Positions 1 to 7,428 of a stretch of DNA of 33,322 nucleotides are shown in pieces. The notes beneath the pieces are model-generated. The model was not told where the DNA came from. It saw only the letters and a list, made by a program, of their open reading frames with translations, and searched no databases. The stretch spans positions 1 through 33,322 of the forward strand of contig NZ_JAIUKE010000075.1 of assembly GCF_020176795.1 (NCBI RefSeq). The letters run 5' to 3'. A program made the position numbers and the translations under genes. Numbering within the stretch: position 1 is the stretch's first letter; each line of letters starts with the position of its first letter. The DNA is from Streptomyces sp. 8L (GTDB taxonomy: Bacteria; Actinomycetota; Actinomycetes; Streptomycetales; Streptomycetaceae).

Positions 1-829
1 GCCCGCCGCGCGCCCCGCCCAGATGCAGGTTGGTCATGGGGGAGCGGCTGGTCCGTACGACGGCATGGGTGGCGCGGCCCGCGACCACGACGACCCGCAG
101 GTCCGCGTTCCTGCCCTCCAGCGTGGCCTTCGGCAGCCACTGCTCGATGTGCAGACCGTCGGGCGCGAGCGTGTCCACGATCGCGGCGACGTCCCGCTCC
201 GCCGTGTACGTTCGCACGCGCAGCGAGTTGAACAGGCGTCCCGACGCGTCGCGTTCGACCGAGGTGATCGCGCGCACCCGGCCCCGGCCCGCCGTCTCCA
301 CGGCGAGCACCCCGGACGCGGAAGAGCCGTGCGCGATCTTCACGAACGCCCGGCGCAGCCCCGCCGCCGCCATCAGCGACCGCACGTCCTGCCAGCCTCG
401 CACCTCGGGCGCCGCAGGCCCCGAGGTCGGCGACGGGGGGACGGCCACACCGGCGCCGGCCAGCACACCGTGGCACAACCGCTTGTCGAACAGCACCGCC
501 ATCTCCGCCGGATCGTCCAGCAGCACCGCGCCGGCGTCGGCCGCGGCCCGGCCGAGGCCCCGTACGGCACGCGTCAGCCCCGCGTACCAGCGGGCGGTGC
601 CCTCCACACGCGTCGGCTCCACCCCGCCCCGCAGCAGCCGGTCCACATGGGCGTCCTCGCCCGGCGAGTCCACGCGGACCGTGTCGCCGCCGGTGAACCC
701 CGGCGCGGCACCGCGCAGGACGTCCGCCCACGGCAGTACCCGCGCCGGGGGCAGCCCCGCGGCCCGCAGGGCCGCCTGGAACAGCGTCACCCTGCGGCTG
801 CCGGGAACGCCCACCACGACGGCATGCAT
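1..829 (-). CDS. STM4014 family protein, ATP-grasp-like (3' end cut by window edge)
   Basis: The frame reads MHAVVVGVPGSRR from the ATG at 829 and stays open to base 1, so at least 276 residues are present and the C-terminus lies outside the window. AGAGGAG sits 8 nt before the ATG. The N-terminus looks like a nucleotide-binding fold. The middle (VLLDDPAEMAVLFDKRLCH, then FVKIAHGSSASGVLAVET) resembles the lysine-bearing ATP-binding part of ATP-grasp ligases, and the end (LRVVVVAGRATHAVVRTS) resembles their RVVVVGG..va..R strand. I recognise this as STM4014 because the gene just upstream is STM4015-like. In Salmonella and many actinobacteria STM4011-STM4015 form one uncharacterised cluster that includes radical SAM proteins and a hydrolase. 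A peptide or small-molecule modification role is inference only. Confidence 0.75.
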   Translation of the reverse strand, partial: MHAVVVGVPGSRRVTLFQAALRAAGLPPARVLPWADVLRGAAPGFTGGDTVRVDSPGEDAHVDRLLRGGVEPTRVEGTARWYAGLTRAVRGLGRAAADAGAVLLDDPAEMAVLFDKRLCHGVLAGAGVAVPPSPTSGPAAPEVRGWQDVRSLMAAAGLRRAFVKIAHGSSASGVLAVETAGRGRVRAITSVERDASGRLFNSLRVRTYTAERDVAAIVDTLAPDGLHIEQWLPKATLEGRNADLRVVVVAGRATHAVVRTSRSPMTNLHLGGARGG

Positions 830-897
830 CACACGGCTCCTCTCGGCACTCCTGACAGCGCTCCTCGCGCCCCTCATGACAACGGCCACCACGCGTG

Positions 898-1845
898 CTA
901 CTCGGACACCGCGACGTAACGGAAGTCCTCGTCCTCTCCTTCCTCGTCCGCGCCGGCCACATCGAGGTTCACCGCCACTCCGGCGCCGCCGAGCTGGGAC
1001 ATCAGGCGCTCCTGGAGGGGCTCGGATATGTAGTGGTGCGACAGGTCCAGCGTCTTCAGGTGGGTGAGCGGCTGCCCGGCCAGCAGCGCCTCCGCGCCCA
1101 CGTCCCCGAGCGTGCCCAACGACAGATCCAGTGTCTCCAGCCGGGCGACGACCGGAGCGGACGCGCACGCGACGGCGATCTCGTCCTGCAACTCGCTGTT
1201 GCGCGGGGCGAGGTGGCGCAGCGCGGGGAACCGCTCGCCGGACAGGAAAGGCGCCAGGTCGTCGAGCCGGACCGTGGCTCCGTAGTTCTCGGTGCCCAGA
1301 TACAGGTCGAGCCGCTCAAGCGCCGGAAGCGTACTCGCCCCTATGCCGCGCACCACCGAGGCGTCGAGACCACCGGCCTGGACCGTCAGAGCCCGCAGGG
1401 ACGCGTGCTCGACCGGCGCGAACTCCAGTTCCGCGCCGCCCCGGACCGCGAACTCCTCAAGGAGCGGGAAGGCGTCCAGCAGCGGGGACACCTGCGTCTG
1501 GTGAATCCACGACACCTCGCACTCGTCCCCGACGATGTCGCCGATGAAGACGGCACGCAGTGCGGTCAGCTGGTCGCGGGCCGCCGCCAGGGTCTCGATC
1601 ACCTCGTCCGGGCCCGATTCGTAGGCGTCGTTCCACATGCCCACGATCAACGCCCGCACCTGGGAGAGATCGACCGCCTCGGCGAACCGGGCGAACTCCT
1701 CGGCCCACGTCGTCTCCGCCCCGTACAGCTCGGCGCGGATACGCCAGGCGACGGACGCCGCGGGCGGCAGGGCCGCACCGGGCTCCGCCTCGGCGAACTC
1801 GAAAGCGGGCAGGCCGTGGAACACCTGAAGGTTGTCCAAGAACAT
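898..1845 (-). CDS. STM4015 family leucine-rich-repeat-like protein
   Basis: This 315-aa protein starts MFLDNLQVFHGLPAFEF at an ATG preceded by CTGGAG about 8 nt upstream. The first ~130 residues form an acidic domain typical of STM4015 proteins. The second half has irregular leucine-rich repeats (LRALTVQAGGLD, LERLDLYLGTENYG, LETLDLSLGTLGD, LKTLDLSHHYIS) at roughly 25-50-residue intervals, ending in an acidic tail with EEGEDEDF. Leucine-rich repeats suggest a protein-binding role, perhaps as scaffold or substrate recogniser for the neighbouring STM4014 and the radical SAM partners expected beyond the window. There is no signal peptide or membrane segment. It lies 68 bp upstream of the STM4014 gene on the same strand, so the two are probably co-transcribed. 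The function of the family is unknown. Confidence 0.82.
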   Translation of the reverse strand: MFLDNLQVFHGLPAFEFAEAEPGAALPPAASVAWRIRAELYGAETTWAEEFARFAEAVDLSQVRALIVGMWNDAYESGPDEVIETLAAARDQLTALRAVFIGDIVGDECEVSWIHQTQVSPLLDAFPLLEEFAVRGGAELEFAPVEHASLRALTVQAGGLDASVVRGIGASTLPALERLDLYLGTENYGATVRLDDLAPFLSGERFPALRHLAPRNSELQDEIAVACASAPVVARLETLDLSLGTLGDVGAEALLAGQPLTHLKTLDLSHHYISEPLQERLMSQLGGAGVAVNLDVAGADEEGEDEDFRYVAVSE

Positions 1846-1962
1846 GGCGATGGCTCCAGAAGACAGGCGGCCTCGAACGGCCGGCGACGTGGCGTTGCAG
1901 CTTTTCTACCAAGCCCCACTGACAACGCCCCCGCCAGGGAAGGCCCGTGCACCCGTGGAGGG

Positions 1963-2892
1963 TCAGCCGGCCTGCCCCAGCAGCTCGTCACGGCCGATCA
2001 GGGAGGCCGGGCCCGCGCCCGTACAGGCGTAGGCGCCGGCCCTGGCACCCAGCACGGCGCACTCCTCGAGGCCGCGTCCGGCGAGCCTGCCGTAGAGGAA
2101 GCCGCAGACGTACGCGTCGCCCGCGCCGTTGGAGTCGACCACCGGCCCGGGCGGCACCACGGCGGCGATCGGACGAGGCGTACGGCTGCCCTCCCGCGTC
2201 ATCAGATACGAACCGCCCGCGCCCGCCGTCGCCACGACGACCTCCGCGCGCCCGTCCCGCAGGATCTCCTTCATCACCGAGGCGATCCGGCCGCCGGCCC
2301 CGGTCGCACTCAGGAACACCAGATCGGCGCGGAGCGCGAACTCCCGCTGGTGCCCGGAGAGTCCGTCCCAGTCGTGCAGGTCGGTGGAGACCGGAACCCC
2401 GGCCTCGGCGATATCGTCGAAGAGATGCCGCGCGAAGTCCACGACCGACAGGTGCACATGGCGGGCGGCCCGCAGATGGGGCAGGTAGAACGGGCGCGGC
2501 ATCCTCAGGCCCGCGGGTTCCCGCGCGTCCTGGAAGGACATGCGCCGCCCTGTGCGCTCCACCAGGCTCACGGCCCGCCGGGTACCCGAAGGAGAGGTCA
2601 GCGCCTCGAAGTCCACGTCGCCCTCGGCGAGCCGGGCGCGCACCTGGGCGCCGGTCGCGTCGTCGCCCACGAAGTCCAGGAACTTCACGGTGAGTCCGAG
2701 CGCCCGGCAGCCGAGCGCCACGTTCCCGCCGGTGTGGCCGGGCCACTCGCGTATCGCGCTCACGTCGACCGAGTCGGCGAGCGGCACGGGCAGGGAGTCG
2801 ACCCGGACCACGGTGTCCACACCACTGCCCCCGACGACCAGCACGTCGTGCGCCGCCCGGTCCGGTCCGTCGTCGCTCCGCTGGTCCGTCAC
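1963..2892 (-). CDS. PfkB/ribokinase-family carbohydrate kinase
   Basis: This 309-aa protein has the ribokinase fold. The N-terminal GGSGVDTVVRVD and the GHTGGNVALGCRALG segment form the substrate-binding part. The C-terminal signature VDSNGAGDAYVCGF (about residues 252-265) carries the GAGD anion hole, and Asp259 is the expected catalytic base. The family phosphorylates sugars or nucleosides with ATP; the substrate cannot be read from sequence. I chose the GTG at 2892 because GAGGG lies 6 nt before it and the protein then begins directly before the first beta strand. The frame is open further upstream, but that part is low-complexity and looks non-coding. The gene is followed 117 bp later by the STM4015 gene on the same strand, which may be a transcriptional rather than a functional link. 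Confidence 0.88.
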   Translation of the reverse strand: MTDQRSDDGPDRAAHDVLVVGGSGVDTVVRVDSLPVPLADSVDVSAIREWPGHTGGNVALGCRALGLTVKFLDFVGDDATGAQVRARLAEGDVDFEALTSPSGTRRAVSLVERTGRRMSFQDAREPAGLRMPRPFYLPHLRAARHVHLSVVDFARHLFDDIAEAGVPVSTDLHDWDGLSGHQREFALRADLVFLSATGAGGRIASVMKEILRDGRAEVVVATAGAGGSYLMTREGSRTPRPIAAVVPPGPVVDSNGAGDAYVCGFLYGRLAGRGLEECAVLGARAGAYACTGAGPASLIGRDELLGQAG

Positions 2893-3187
2893 AGTGTCCC
2901 TCTCGCGTCGGTGGCATCCCGCCCGTCCCGGCATGGTGACGTGCCGCAGTGAACCCGCAGACGACGTCATCTGAACGGCGAATCCCGACACCCTACTCAC
3001 CGGGCCTTCGCGCCCCTCACCGGGAGACCCGGGCCGGAGCCGGGGCCGGACACTGCCGGGGCGCCGTGGCCGCGTGGCGGGGCGTACGGTCCGCGGGTGG
3101 ACCGGAACGGGTCCCGGAGCGCGGGAATCTCCGGGGCTCCGGATACGTTCTGGTGCTGTGGAAAACTCCGGATATCCAGGAGGTGTC

Positions 3188-4405
3188 GTGCCAGGCACCG
3201 GCTCGTCCCCATCATCACGTTCCGTCCGCTCCATGCTGCGCGCCGGCCGGCCCGAGTCCTTCGGCGGCGAATCGACGGGCGAGCGCCTCGCGCGCATCCG
3301 CCGTTCACCGCATTTCGCCGACGGTACGTTCACGAACCCGGACGGGACCGCGCGCACCAGACCCTCGGGCTCGCCTCTCGACCTCGCGAAGACCTACCTA
3401 GAGAAGGACGCGCGCGCCAGACGCGCCCCGGCCGGCACGGTGCCCGTCCACCCCACCACGCTCGCCGACATCGCGAAGCCCCCGGTCACTGGGTTGCGGC
3501 TGACCTGGATGGGGCATTCCAGCGTGCTGGCCGAGATCGACGGCGCGCGCGTCCTGTTCGACCCGGTCTGGGGGCAGCGCTGCTCGCCGTTCAGCTTCGC
3601 GGGACCCAAGCGCCTGCACCCCGTGCCGGTGCCCCTCGCCTCGCTGGGCCCCGTGGACGTCGTGGTGATCTCCCACGACCACTACGACCACCTGGACATG
3701 CCCACCATCAAGGCTCTCGCCTCCACCGATACCGTCTTCGCCGTACCGCTCGGCGTCGGTGCCCACCTGGAGGCCTGGGGCGTCGCCCCCTCCCGCCTGC
3801 GCGAGCTGGACTGGCACGAGTCCACCGAGGTCAACGGCGTACGGCTGACCGCCACGCCCGCCCGGCACTTCTGCGGCCGGGGCATCCGCAACCGGCAGCA
3901 CACGCTCTGGGCGTCCTGGGCCGTCGTCGGAACCGAGCACCGGATCTACCACAGCGGGGACACCGGCTACTTCACCGGATTCCGGGACATCGGCGCCGCA
4001 CACGGGCCGTTCGACGCCACGATGATCCAGATCGGGGCGTACTCGGAGCACTGGCCCGACATCCACATGACGCCGGCGGAGGGTCTGCGCGCGCACCTCG
4101 ACCTGCAGGGCGGCTCGCCGGCCGGGGTGCTCATGCCGATCCACTGGGGAACGTTCAACCTGGCCCCGCACGCCTGGGCGGAGCCGGGGGAGTGGACGAA
4201 GTACGAGGCCGAGGAGGCTGGTCAGGCGGCGGCCTTCCCGCGTCCCGGCGAGCCGTTCGAGCCGGCGGGGACGCTGCCGGTGGAGGCGTGGTGGCGGGCG
4301 GTGTCCGCTCCGCTCGCGCAGCCGTGGCGCCGATCCCCGTCGTCCGTGGTGGACCCGCTGCCGGACGCGGTGCCGGCCGAGCCGGATTTCGCGGGCGAGC
4401 GCTGA
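3188..4405 (+). CDS. Metallo-beta-lactamase-fold hydrolase (UlaG / NAPE-PLD type)
   Basis: This 405-aa cytosolic enzyme has the zinc motif SHDHYDHLD, with HxHxDH at residues 163-168. It also has TWMGHSSVLAEIDG with FDPVW before the motif, and downstream HFCGRG, IYHSGDTGY and PIHWGTFNL metal-ligand segments. This arrangement matches the NAPE-PLD/UlaG-like group, whose members hydrolyse phosphodiester or ester bonds. The substrate here is unknown. The GTG at 3188 is preceded by AGGAGG (3178-3183); its 4-nt spacer is short but clearly better than that of the next in-frame ATG at 3233, which has no ribosome site. The last ~60 residues are a Pro/Ala-rich tail. The gene is divergent from the kinase gene and is closed by a strong hairpin at 4452-4495, so it is probably monocistronic. 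Confidence 0.88.
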   Translation: MPGTGSSPSSRSVRSMLRAGRPESFGGESTGERLARIRRSPHFADGTFTNPDGTARTRPSGSPLDLAKTYLEKDARARRAPAGTVPVHPTTLADIAKPPVTGLRLTWMGHSSVLAEIDGARVLFDPVWGQRCSPFSFAGPKRLHPVPVPLASLGPVDVVVISHDHYDHLDMPTIKALASTDTVFAVPLGVGAHLEAWGVAPSRLRELDWHESTEVNGVRLTATPARHFCGRGIRNRQHTLWASWAVVGTEHRIYHSGDTGYFTGFRDIGAAHGPFDATMIQIGAYSEHWPDIHMTPAEGLRAHLDLQGGSPAGVLMPIHWGTFNLAPHAWAEPGEWTKYEAEEAGQAAAFPRPGEPFEPAGTLPVEAWWRAVSAPLAQPWRRSPSSVVDPLPDAVPAEPDFAGER

Positions 4406-4451
4406 GGCGGTTCCGCACGGCTCTGCACGGCTCCGCACGGCCAGGAGGCGT

Positions 4452-4495
4452 CCGCGGCGTGGGCCGGCCCCAGACGGGGTCGGCCCACGCCGCGG
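4452..4495 (+). terminator. Strong hairpin terminator after the metallohydrolase gene
   Basis: Bases 4452-4471 pair with 4476-4495 over 20 bp, with one G-U wobble and an AGAC loop. The hairpin begins 46 bp after the stop codon of the metallohydrolase gene. It has no T-run, which is usual for Streptomyces terminators. Confidence 0.82.
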
Positions 4496-4726
4496 TCACC
4501 AGGGTTACGGCGACCACCGTCGAAGGGCAGGCGCGGTTGATAAGACCCGCCGCCCGGGCCATGCCGGTCCTCGCGGGCCGTGCCGGGCGGCGAACGGTGC
4601 CCGTGCGGCAGCCGGTTGGGCCCGGACCGACGGGATGGCTGCGTACCCGGCACATGCGGCGGAAGGGCCGTCGCGCGCCCGGCGGACAGCGGGCGACGTT
4701 GCGCGATGATGCTCAACTTCGCCCGG
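4496..4726. other. Non-coding spacer between hydrolase terminator and GH114 control region
   Basis: With its flanks this belongs to a 510-bp gene-free stretch. No open frame here has a ribosome site and convincing composition. The only structured parts I see are the terminator to the left and the dyad plus promoter-like hexamers to the right. Confidence 0.6.
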
Positions 4727-4742
4727 GCGCAAGCAGTTGCGC
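4727..4742. promoter_or_regulatory. Inverted repeat next to the GH114 promoter, possible operator
   Basis: GCGCAAGCAGTTGCGC is a perfect dyad of two 6-bp arms (GCGCAA and TTGCGC) around a 4-bp centre. It ends 4 bp before the TTGACA hexamer, a position suited to a regulator of the secreted glycosidase gene. The regulator is unknown. Confidence 0.45.
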
Positions 4743-4746
4743 GCTC

Positions 4747-4775
4747 TTGACACGGTCGTACGTGCTCGATTTACT
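4747..4775 (+). promoter_or_regulatory. Predicted promoter for the GH114 gene
   Basis: A perfect TTGACA (4747-4752) is followed after 17 bp by TTTACT (4770-4775). This is a reasonable sigma-70/HrdB-like pair, although the -10 is weak. It would give a 5' leader of about 135 nt before the ATG at 4916. Confidence 0.5.
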
Positions 4776-4915
4776 CCATCACGTCGCCGATCGTCGTGCG
4801 GCGCAGAGGTACGCCTAGCCGGTAGTTGGCCTTGTGCCCGAGCCCGGACTGAGTCGCCAGGATCACTGTCTGTGTCCGAGGCGGGGACGTACCCCCCACC
4901 ACATGGAGCTCGTTG

Positions 4916-5737
4916 ATGAGCCTGAACTCCGTTCGTCACCGTAGATCTCTGGGTTTTGCCGCGGTCGCCGCGGCGGCCCTCGCCGCCTCCGTCCTCTCCC
5001 CGGGCGTCGCCTCGGCAGCATCGAGCGGCGTCACCCTTCCCCCCGTGCACGCCGGATTCGACTACCAGATCGGCGGGGCATACACCCCGCCCGCCGGGGT
5101 CGACGTGGTGAGCCGTGACCACACCGACTCCCCGGCCGCGGGCAAGTACAACATCTGCTACGTGAACGCCTTCCAGGCGCAGCCGGGTTCCGAGGACGAC
5201 TGGGGCTCGAACCTGCTCCTGCACGACGCGAACGGCGACGTCGTCTATGACGACAACTGGGGCGAGGCGCTGCTCGACGTGAGCACCGCCGCCAAACAGA
5301 AGGCCGTCGCGGCGAAGGTCGACGCCTGGATCGACGACTGCGCGAGCAAGGGGTTCAACGCCGTCGAGCCCGACAACTTCGACAGCTACACCCGTTCGGG
5401 CAAGCTGCTGACGAAGGCCGAGGCCCAGGCCTACATCAAGCTCCTCTCGGCGCACGCCCACGAGAAGGGCCTGGCCATCGCGCAGAAGAACACCTCCCAG
5501 CTGTCCGCCAACCGTGTCGCCAACGGCCTCGACTTCGCCATCGCCGAGGAGTGCGGGACGTACGACGAGTGCGGCGACTACACCGACTACTTCGGTGACC
5601 ACGTCATCGTGATCGAGTACACCGCCAAGGGCCTGACGAAGGCCTGCTCCGGCTGGGGCGACGAGCTGAGCATCGTGCGCCGCGACCTCGACGTCTCCCC
5701 TGCGGGCAGCAAGGGGTACGTGCGCGAGACCTGCTGA
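4916..5737 (+). CDS. Secreted GH114-type endo-alpha-1,4-polygalactosaminidase-like protein
   Basis: This 273-aa protein has a clear export signal: basic RHRRSLGF, a hydrophobic Ala/Val core and an ASA-A cleavage site near residue 37. The RR pair could allow Tat export, but Sec is equally possible. The mature part is a single TIM-barrel-like domain beginning VHAGFDYQIGGAY, with NICYVNAFQ, then NAVEPDNFDSY, GLAIAQKNTSQL and FAIAEECGTYDECGDY. These segments match the GH114 family, which cleaves alpha-1,4-linked galactosamine polymers of fungal or bacterial origin. Activity of this member is inferred. Several paired cysteines fit an extracellular location. The ATG at 4916 has GGAG 7 nt upstream; an in-frame TTG directly before it is less likely. 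The gene stands alone between its own promoter-like sequence and a terminator palindrome. Confidence 0.88.
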   Translation: MSLNSVRHRRSLGFAAVAAAALAASVLSPGVASAASSGVTLPPVHAGFDYQIGGAYTPPAGVDVVSRDHTDSPAAGKYNICYVNAFQAQPGSEDDWGSNLLLHDANGDVVYDDNWGEALLDVSTAAKQKAVAAKVDAWIDDCASKGFNAVEPDNFDSYTRSGKLLTKAEAQAYIKLLSAHAHEKGLAIAQKNTSQLSANRVANGLDFAIAEECGTYDECGDYTDYFGDHVIVIEYTAKGLTKACSGWGDELSIVRRDLDVSPAGSKGYVRETC

Positions 5738-5745
5738 GTGGACAC

Positions 5746-5775
5746 CGGGTCCGGTGCCCGCGGGCACCGGACCCG
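5746..5775. terminator. Perfect 30-bp palindrome, bidirectional terminator
   Basis: A 15-bp arm starting CGGGTCCGG is followed directly by its exact reverse complement. It starts 8 bp after the glycosidase stop codon and lies between convergent genes, so it can act for both strands. Confidence 0.82.
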
Positions 5776-5898
5776 CCCGGCGGACGCCCGTTGAGGCGGA
5801 GCCCGACGGCGTTCGCAGTGCGGTACGCCCCAGCGCCGCGCGGGCCCGCGTACGGTCCCTGCATGCTCAGCGGCGGGTCCGCGGGCAGCGCGCCGGGT

Positions 5899-6363
5899 TC
5901 AGGCGCGGCGCGCGGACGCCGCGAGGGCGCCATAGGTGGTCAGGCCGTACAGGAGGTGCGGCACCGCGTCCGTGGCCCAGTCCTTGCCCGACCAGGTGCC
6001 GGGATCGCTGACGCCGAGGCGCGCCATCGGGACGTCGCCGGCCGCCATTGCGAGAGCTCCGGTCACCATCCCGCCCAGCCAGAGGGGCGGACGGAGCCCG
6101 GCCCGGTGGAGCACGGCCATGAGGGCGCCCGTCCCCGTCCCCACCGCGATCCCCGACAGGGCTCCGAGCCCCGTGAGCCGCGCGTCCCGGCCGGGTGAGT
6201 CCGGCACCGGGTGGCCGGCCCGTGCCGCGATCCTGTCCACCATCGTCTCGGGCGCGCTGCTGGACGGCCTCTCGCGCAGGGCCATGTCGGCGTAGGTGAC
6301 GGCGTTCAGAACGGTCGTGCCCGCGGCCCCCGCCAAGCAGCCGCGCAGGATGCTTCGGATCAT
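5899..6363 (-). CDS. Small integral membrane protein of unknown function
   Basis: This 154-aa protein starts MIRSILRGCLAGAAGTT. I see three to four hydrophobic helices: residues ~5-22, ~68-88 (LTGLGALSGIAVGTGTGALMAVL), ~92-112 (PPLWLGGMVTGALAMAAGDV) and ~132-150 (VPHLLYGLTTYGALAAS). No catalytic motif is visible and I do not recognise a named family. The start is uncertain: the ATG at 6363 fits a membrane insertion start, but only a weak GGGAA precedes it. An in-frame TTG at 6411 would add 16 residues. It converges on the glycosidase gene and is divergent from the iron-uptake operon 192 bp away. Confidence 0.7.
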   Translation of the reverse strand: MIRSILRGCLAGAAGTTVLNAVTYADMALRERPSSSAPETMVDRIAARAGHPVPDSPGRDARLTGLGALSGIAVGTGTGALMAVLHRAGLRPPLWLGGMVTGALAMAAGDVPMARLGVSDPGTWSGKDWATDAVPHLLYGLTTYGALAASARRA

Positions 6364-6532
6364 GCGCTGCCGGGTTCCCGGCGCCTCTCGGGTGAAACCG
6401 CCGACTCCCAACCGCCTCGGTCAGGCCGCAGGCGGCCGGGCTCGGGACGGGACGACAGAGTGCCGCGGTGTGACGGCCCGGTCCCGGAAGGGAGCTGCCA
6501 CCGGCGGCGGGGCCCCACCGATCAGCCGCACT

Positions 6533-6549
6533 AAGGTTAGGCTAACCTT
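6533..6549. promoter_or_regulatory. Iron box (DmdR/IdeR-type operator)
   Basis: AAGGTTAGGCTAACCTT is palindromic except for its central base and matches the actinobacterial iron-box core TTAGGTTAGGCTAACCTAA. DmdR1/IdeR-type repressors bind such sites with Fe2+. It ends 6 bp before the GTG of the ATPase gene, so the operon should be derepressed in iron starvation. Confidence 0.9.
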
Positions 6550-6555
6550 CACGTT

Positions 6556-7428
6556 GTGAAATCGGTTCAGACGGCAACGGAAGCCCCGAGGCGGCGCGGA
6601 CACCATCTCTCCGCGGTCGGTGTCAGCGTGGCGTACGAAGCGGACGACGTGCTGCACGACGCGGACCTGCGGCTCGCGCCAGGCCGGGTGACCGTGCTCG
6701 TCGGCCCCAACGGCAGCGGGAAGTCCACACTCCTGCGTGCCGCGGCCCGGCTCCAGCGGGCCAGGCGCGGCGAACTGGTCCTGGACGCTGACACCGGGCG
6801 TGCCACGGACGGACTCGCCCTGGGAGCAAGGGAGTTCGCGCGCCATGTGGCCCTGCTGACGCAGGGCCGCCCCACACCGAGCGGACTCACCGTCCGCGAT
6901 GTCGTGGAGTTCGGCCGCTACCCGTACCAGGGGCGCTGGGGCCGTACCGATCCCGACGCGACGGCGGCCGTGGACCGGGCGCTCGCGCTGACCGGGGCCA
7001 CCGGCTTCGCGGAGCGCGCCGTGGACCAGCTCTCCGGCGGGCAGCTTCAGCGGGTCTGGCTCGCCAGTTGCCTCGCCCAGGAGACCGGAGTGCTGCTGCT
7101 CGACGAACCCACGACCTATCTGGACCTGCGCTACCAGGTCGAACTCCTCGACCTGATCCGCGACCTCGCCGACGACCACGGCATCGCGGTCGGGGTGGTC
7201 CTGCACGACCTGGACCAGGCCGCGGCGGTCGCCGACCGGATGGTCCTGCTCGCCGAGGGCCGCGTCCAGGCCGACGGCGCACCCGCCGAGGTCCTCACCC
7301 CGGAACGCCTCACCGCCGCGTACGGCATCCGGATCGATGTGACCACCGACCCCCTCACAGGCCACCCGCGCACCCGCGCGATCGGCCGCCACCACTCCAG
7401 GAACGAAAGGCACCACCCCTCGTCATGA
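6556..7428 (+). CDS. Ferric-siderophore ABC transporter ATP-binding protein
   Basis: This 290-aa FecE/FhuC-like ATPase powers iron-siderophore import. Walker A GPNGSGKST is at residues 50-58, the Q-loop region LLTQGRPTPSGLT near 100-112, the ABC signature LSGGQLQR at 159-166 and Walker B VLLLDEPTT at 179-187, followed by the D-loop YLDL. The H-loop histidine is in VVLHDLDQA. The GTG at 6556 lies 6 bp after the iron box and has no Shine-Dalgarno sequence. Either the message is leaderless or translation begins further in, but no better in-frame start precedes the conserved HHLSAVGVSVAYE segment. The stop overlaps the next ATG by 4 nt (ATGA), indicating coupled translation. Confidence 0.92.
   Translation: MKSVQTATEAPRRRGHHLSAVGVSVAYEADDVLHDADLRLAPGRVTVLVGPNGSGKSTLLRAAARLQRARRGELVLDADTGRATDGLALGAREFARHVALLTQGRPTPSGLTVRDVVEFGRYPYQGRWGRTDPDATAAVDRALALTGATGFAERAVDQLSGGQLQRVWLASCLAQETGVLLLDEPTTYLDLRYQVELLDLIRDLADDHGIAVGVVLHDLDQAAAVADRMVLLAEGRVQADGAPAEVLTPERLTAAYGIRIDVTTDPLTGHPRTRAIGRHHSRNERHHPSS

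Noticed and set aside
895..2952. Long plus-strand open frame opposite STM4015 and the PfkB kinase
   Set aside because: Antisense shadow of two recognisable minus-strand proteins; no motif or ribosome site.
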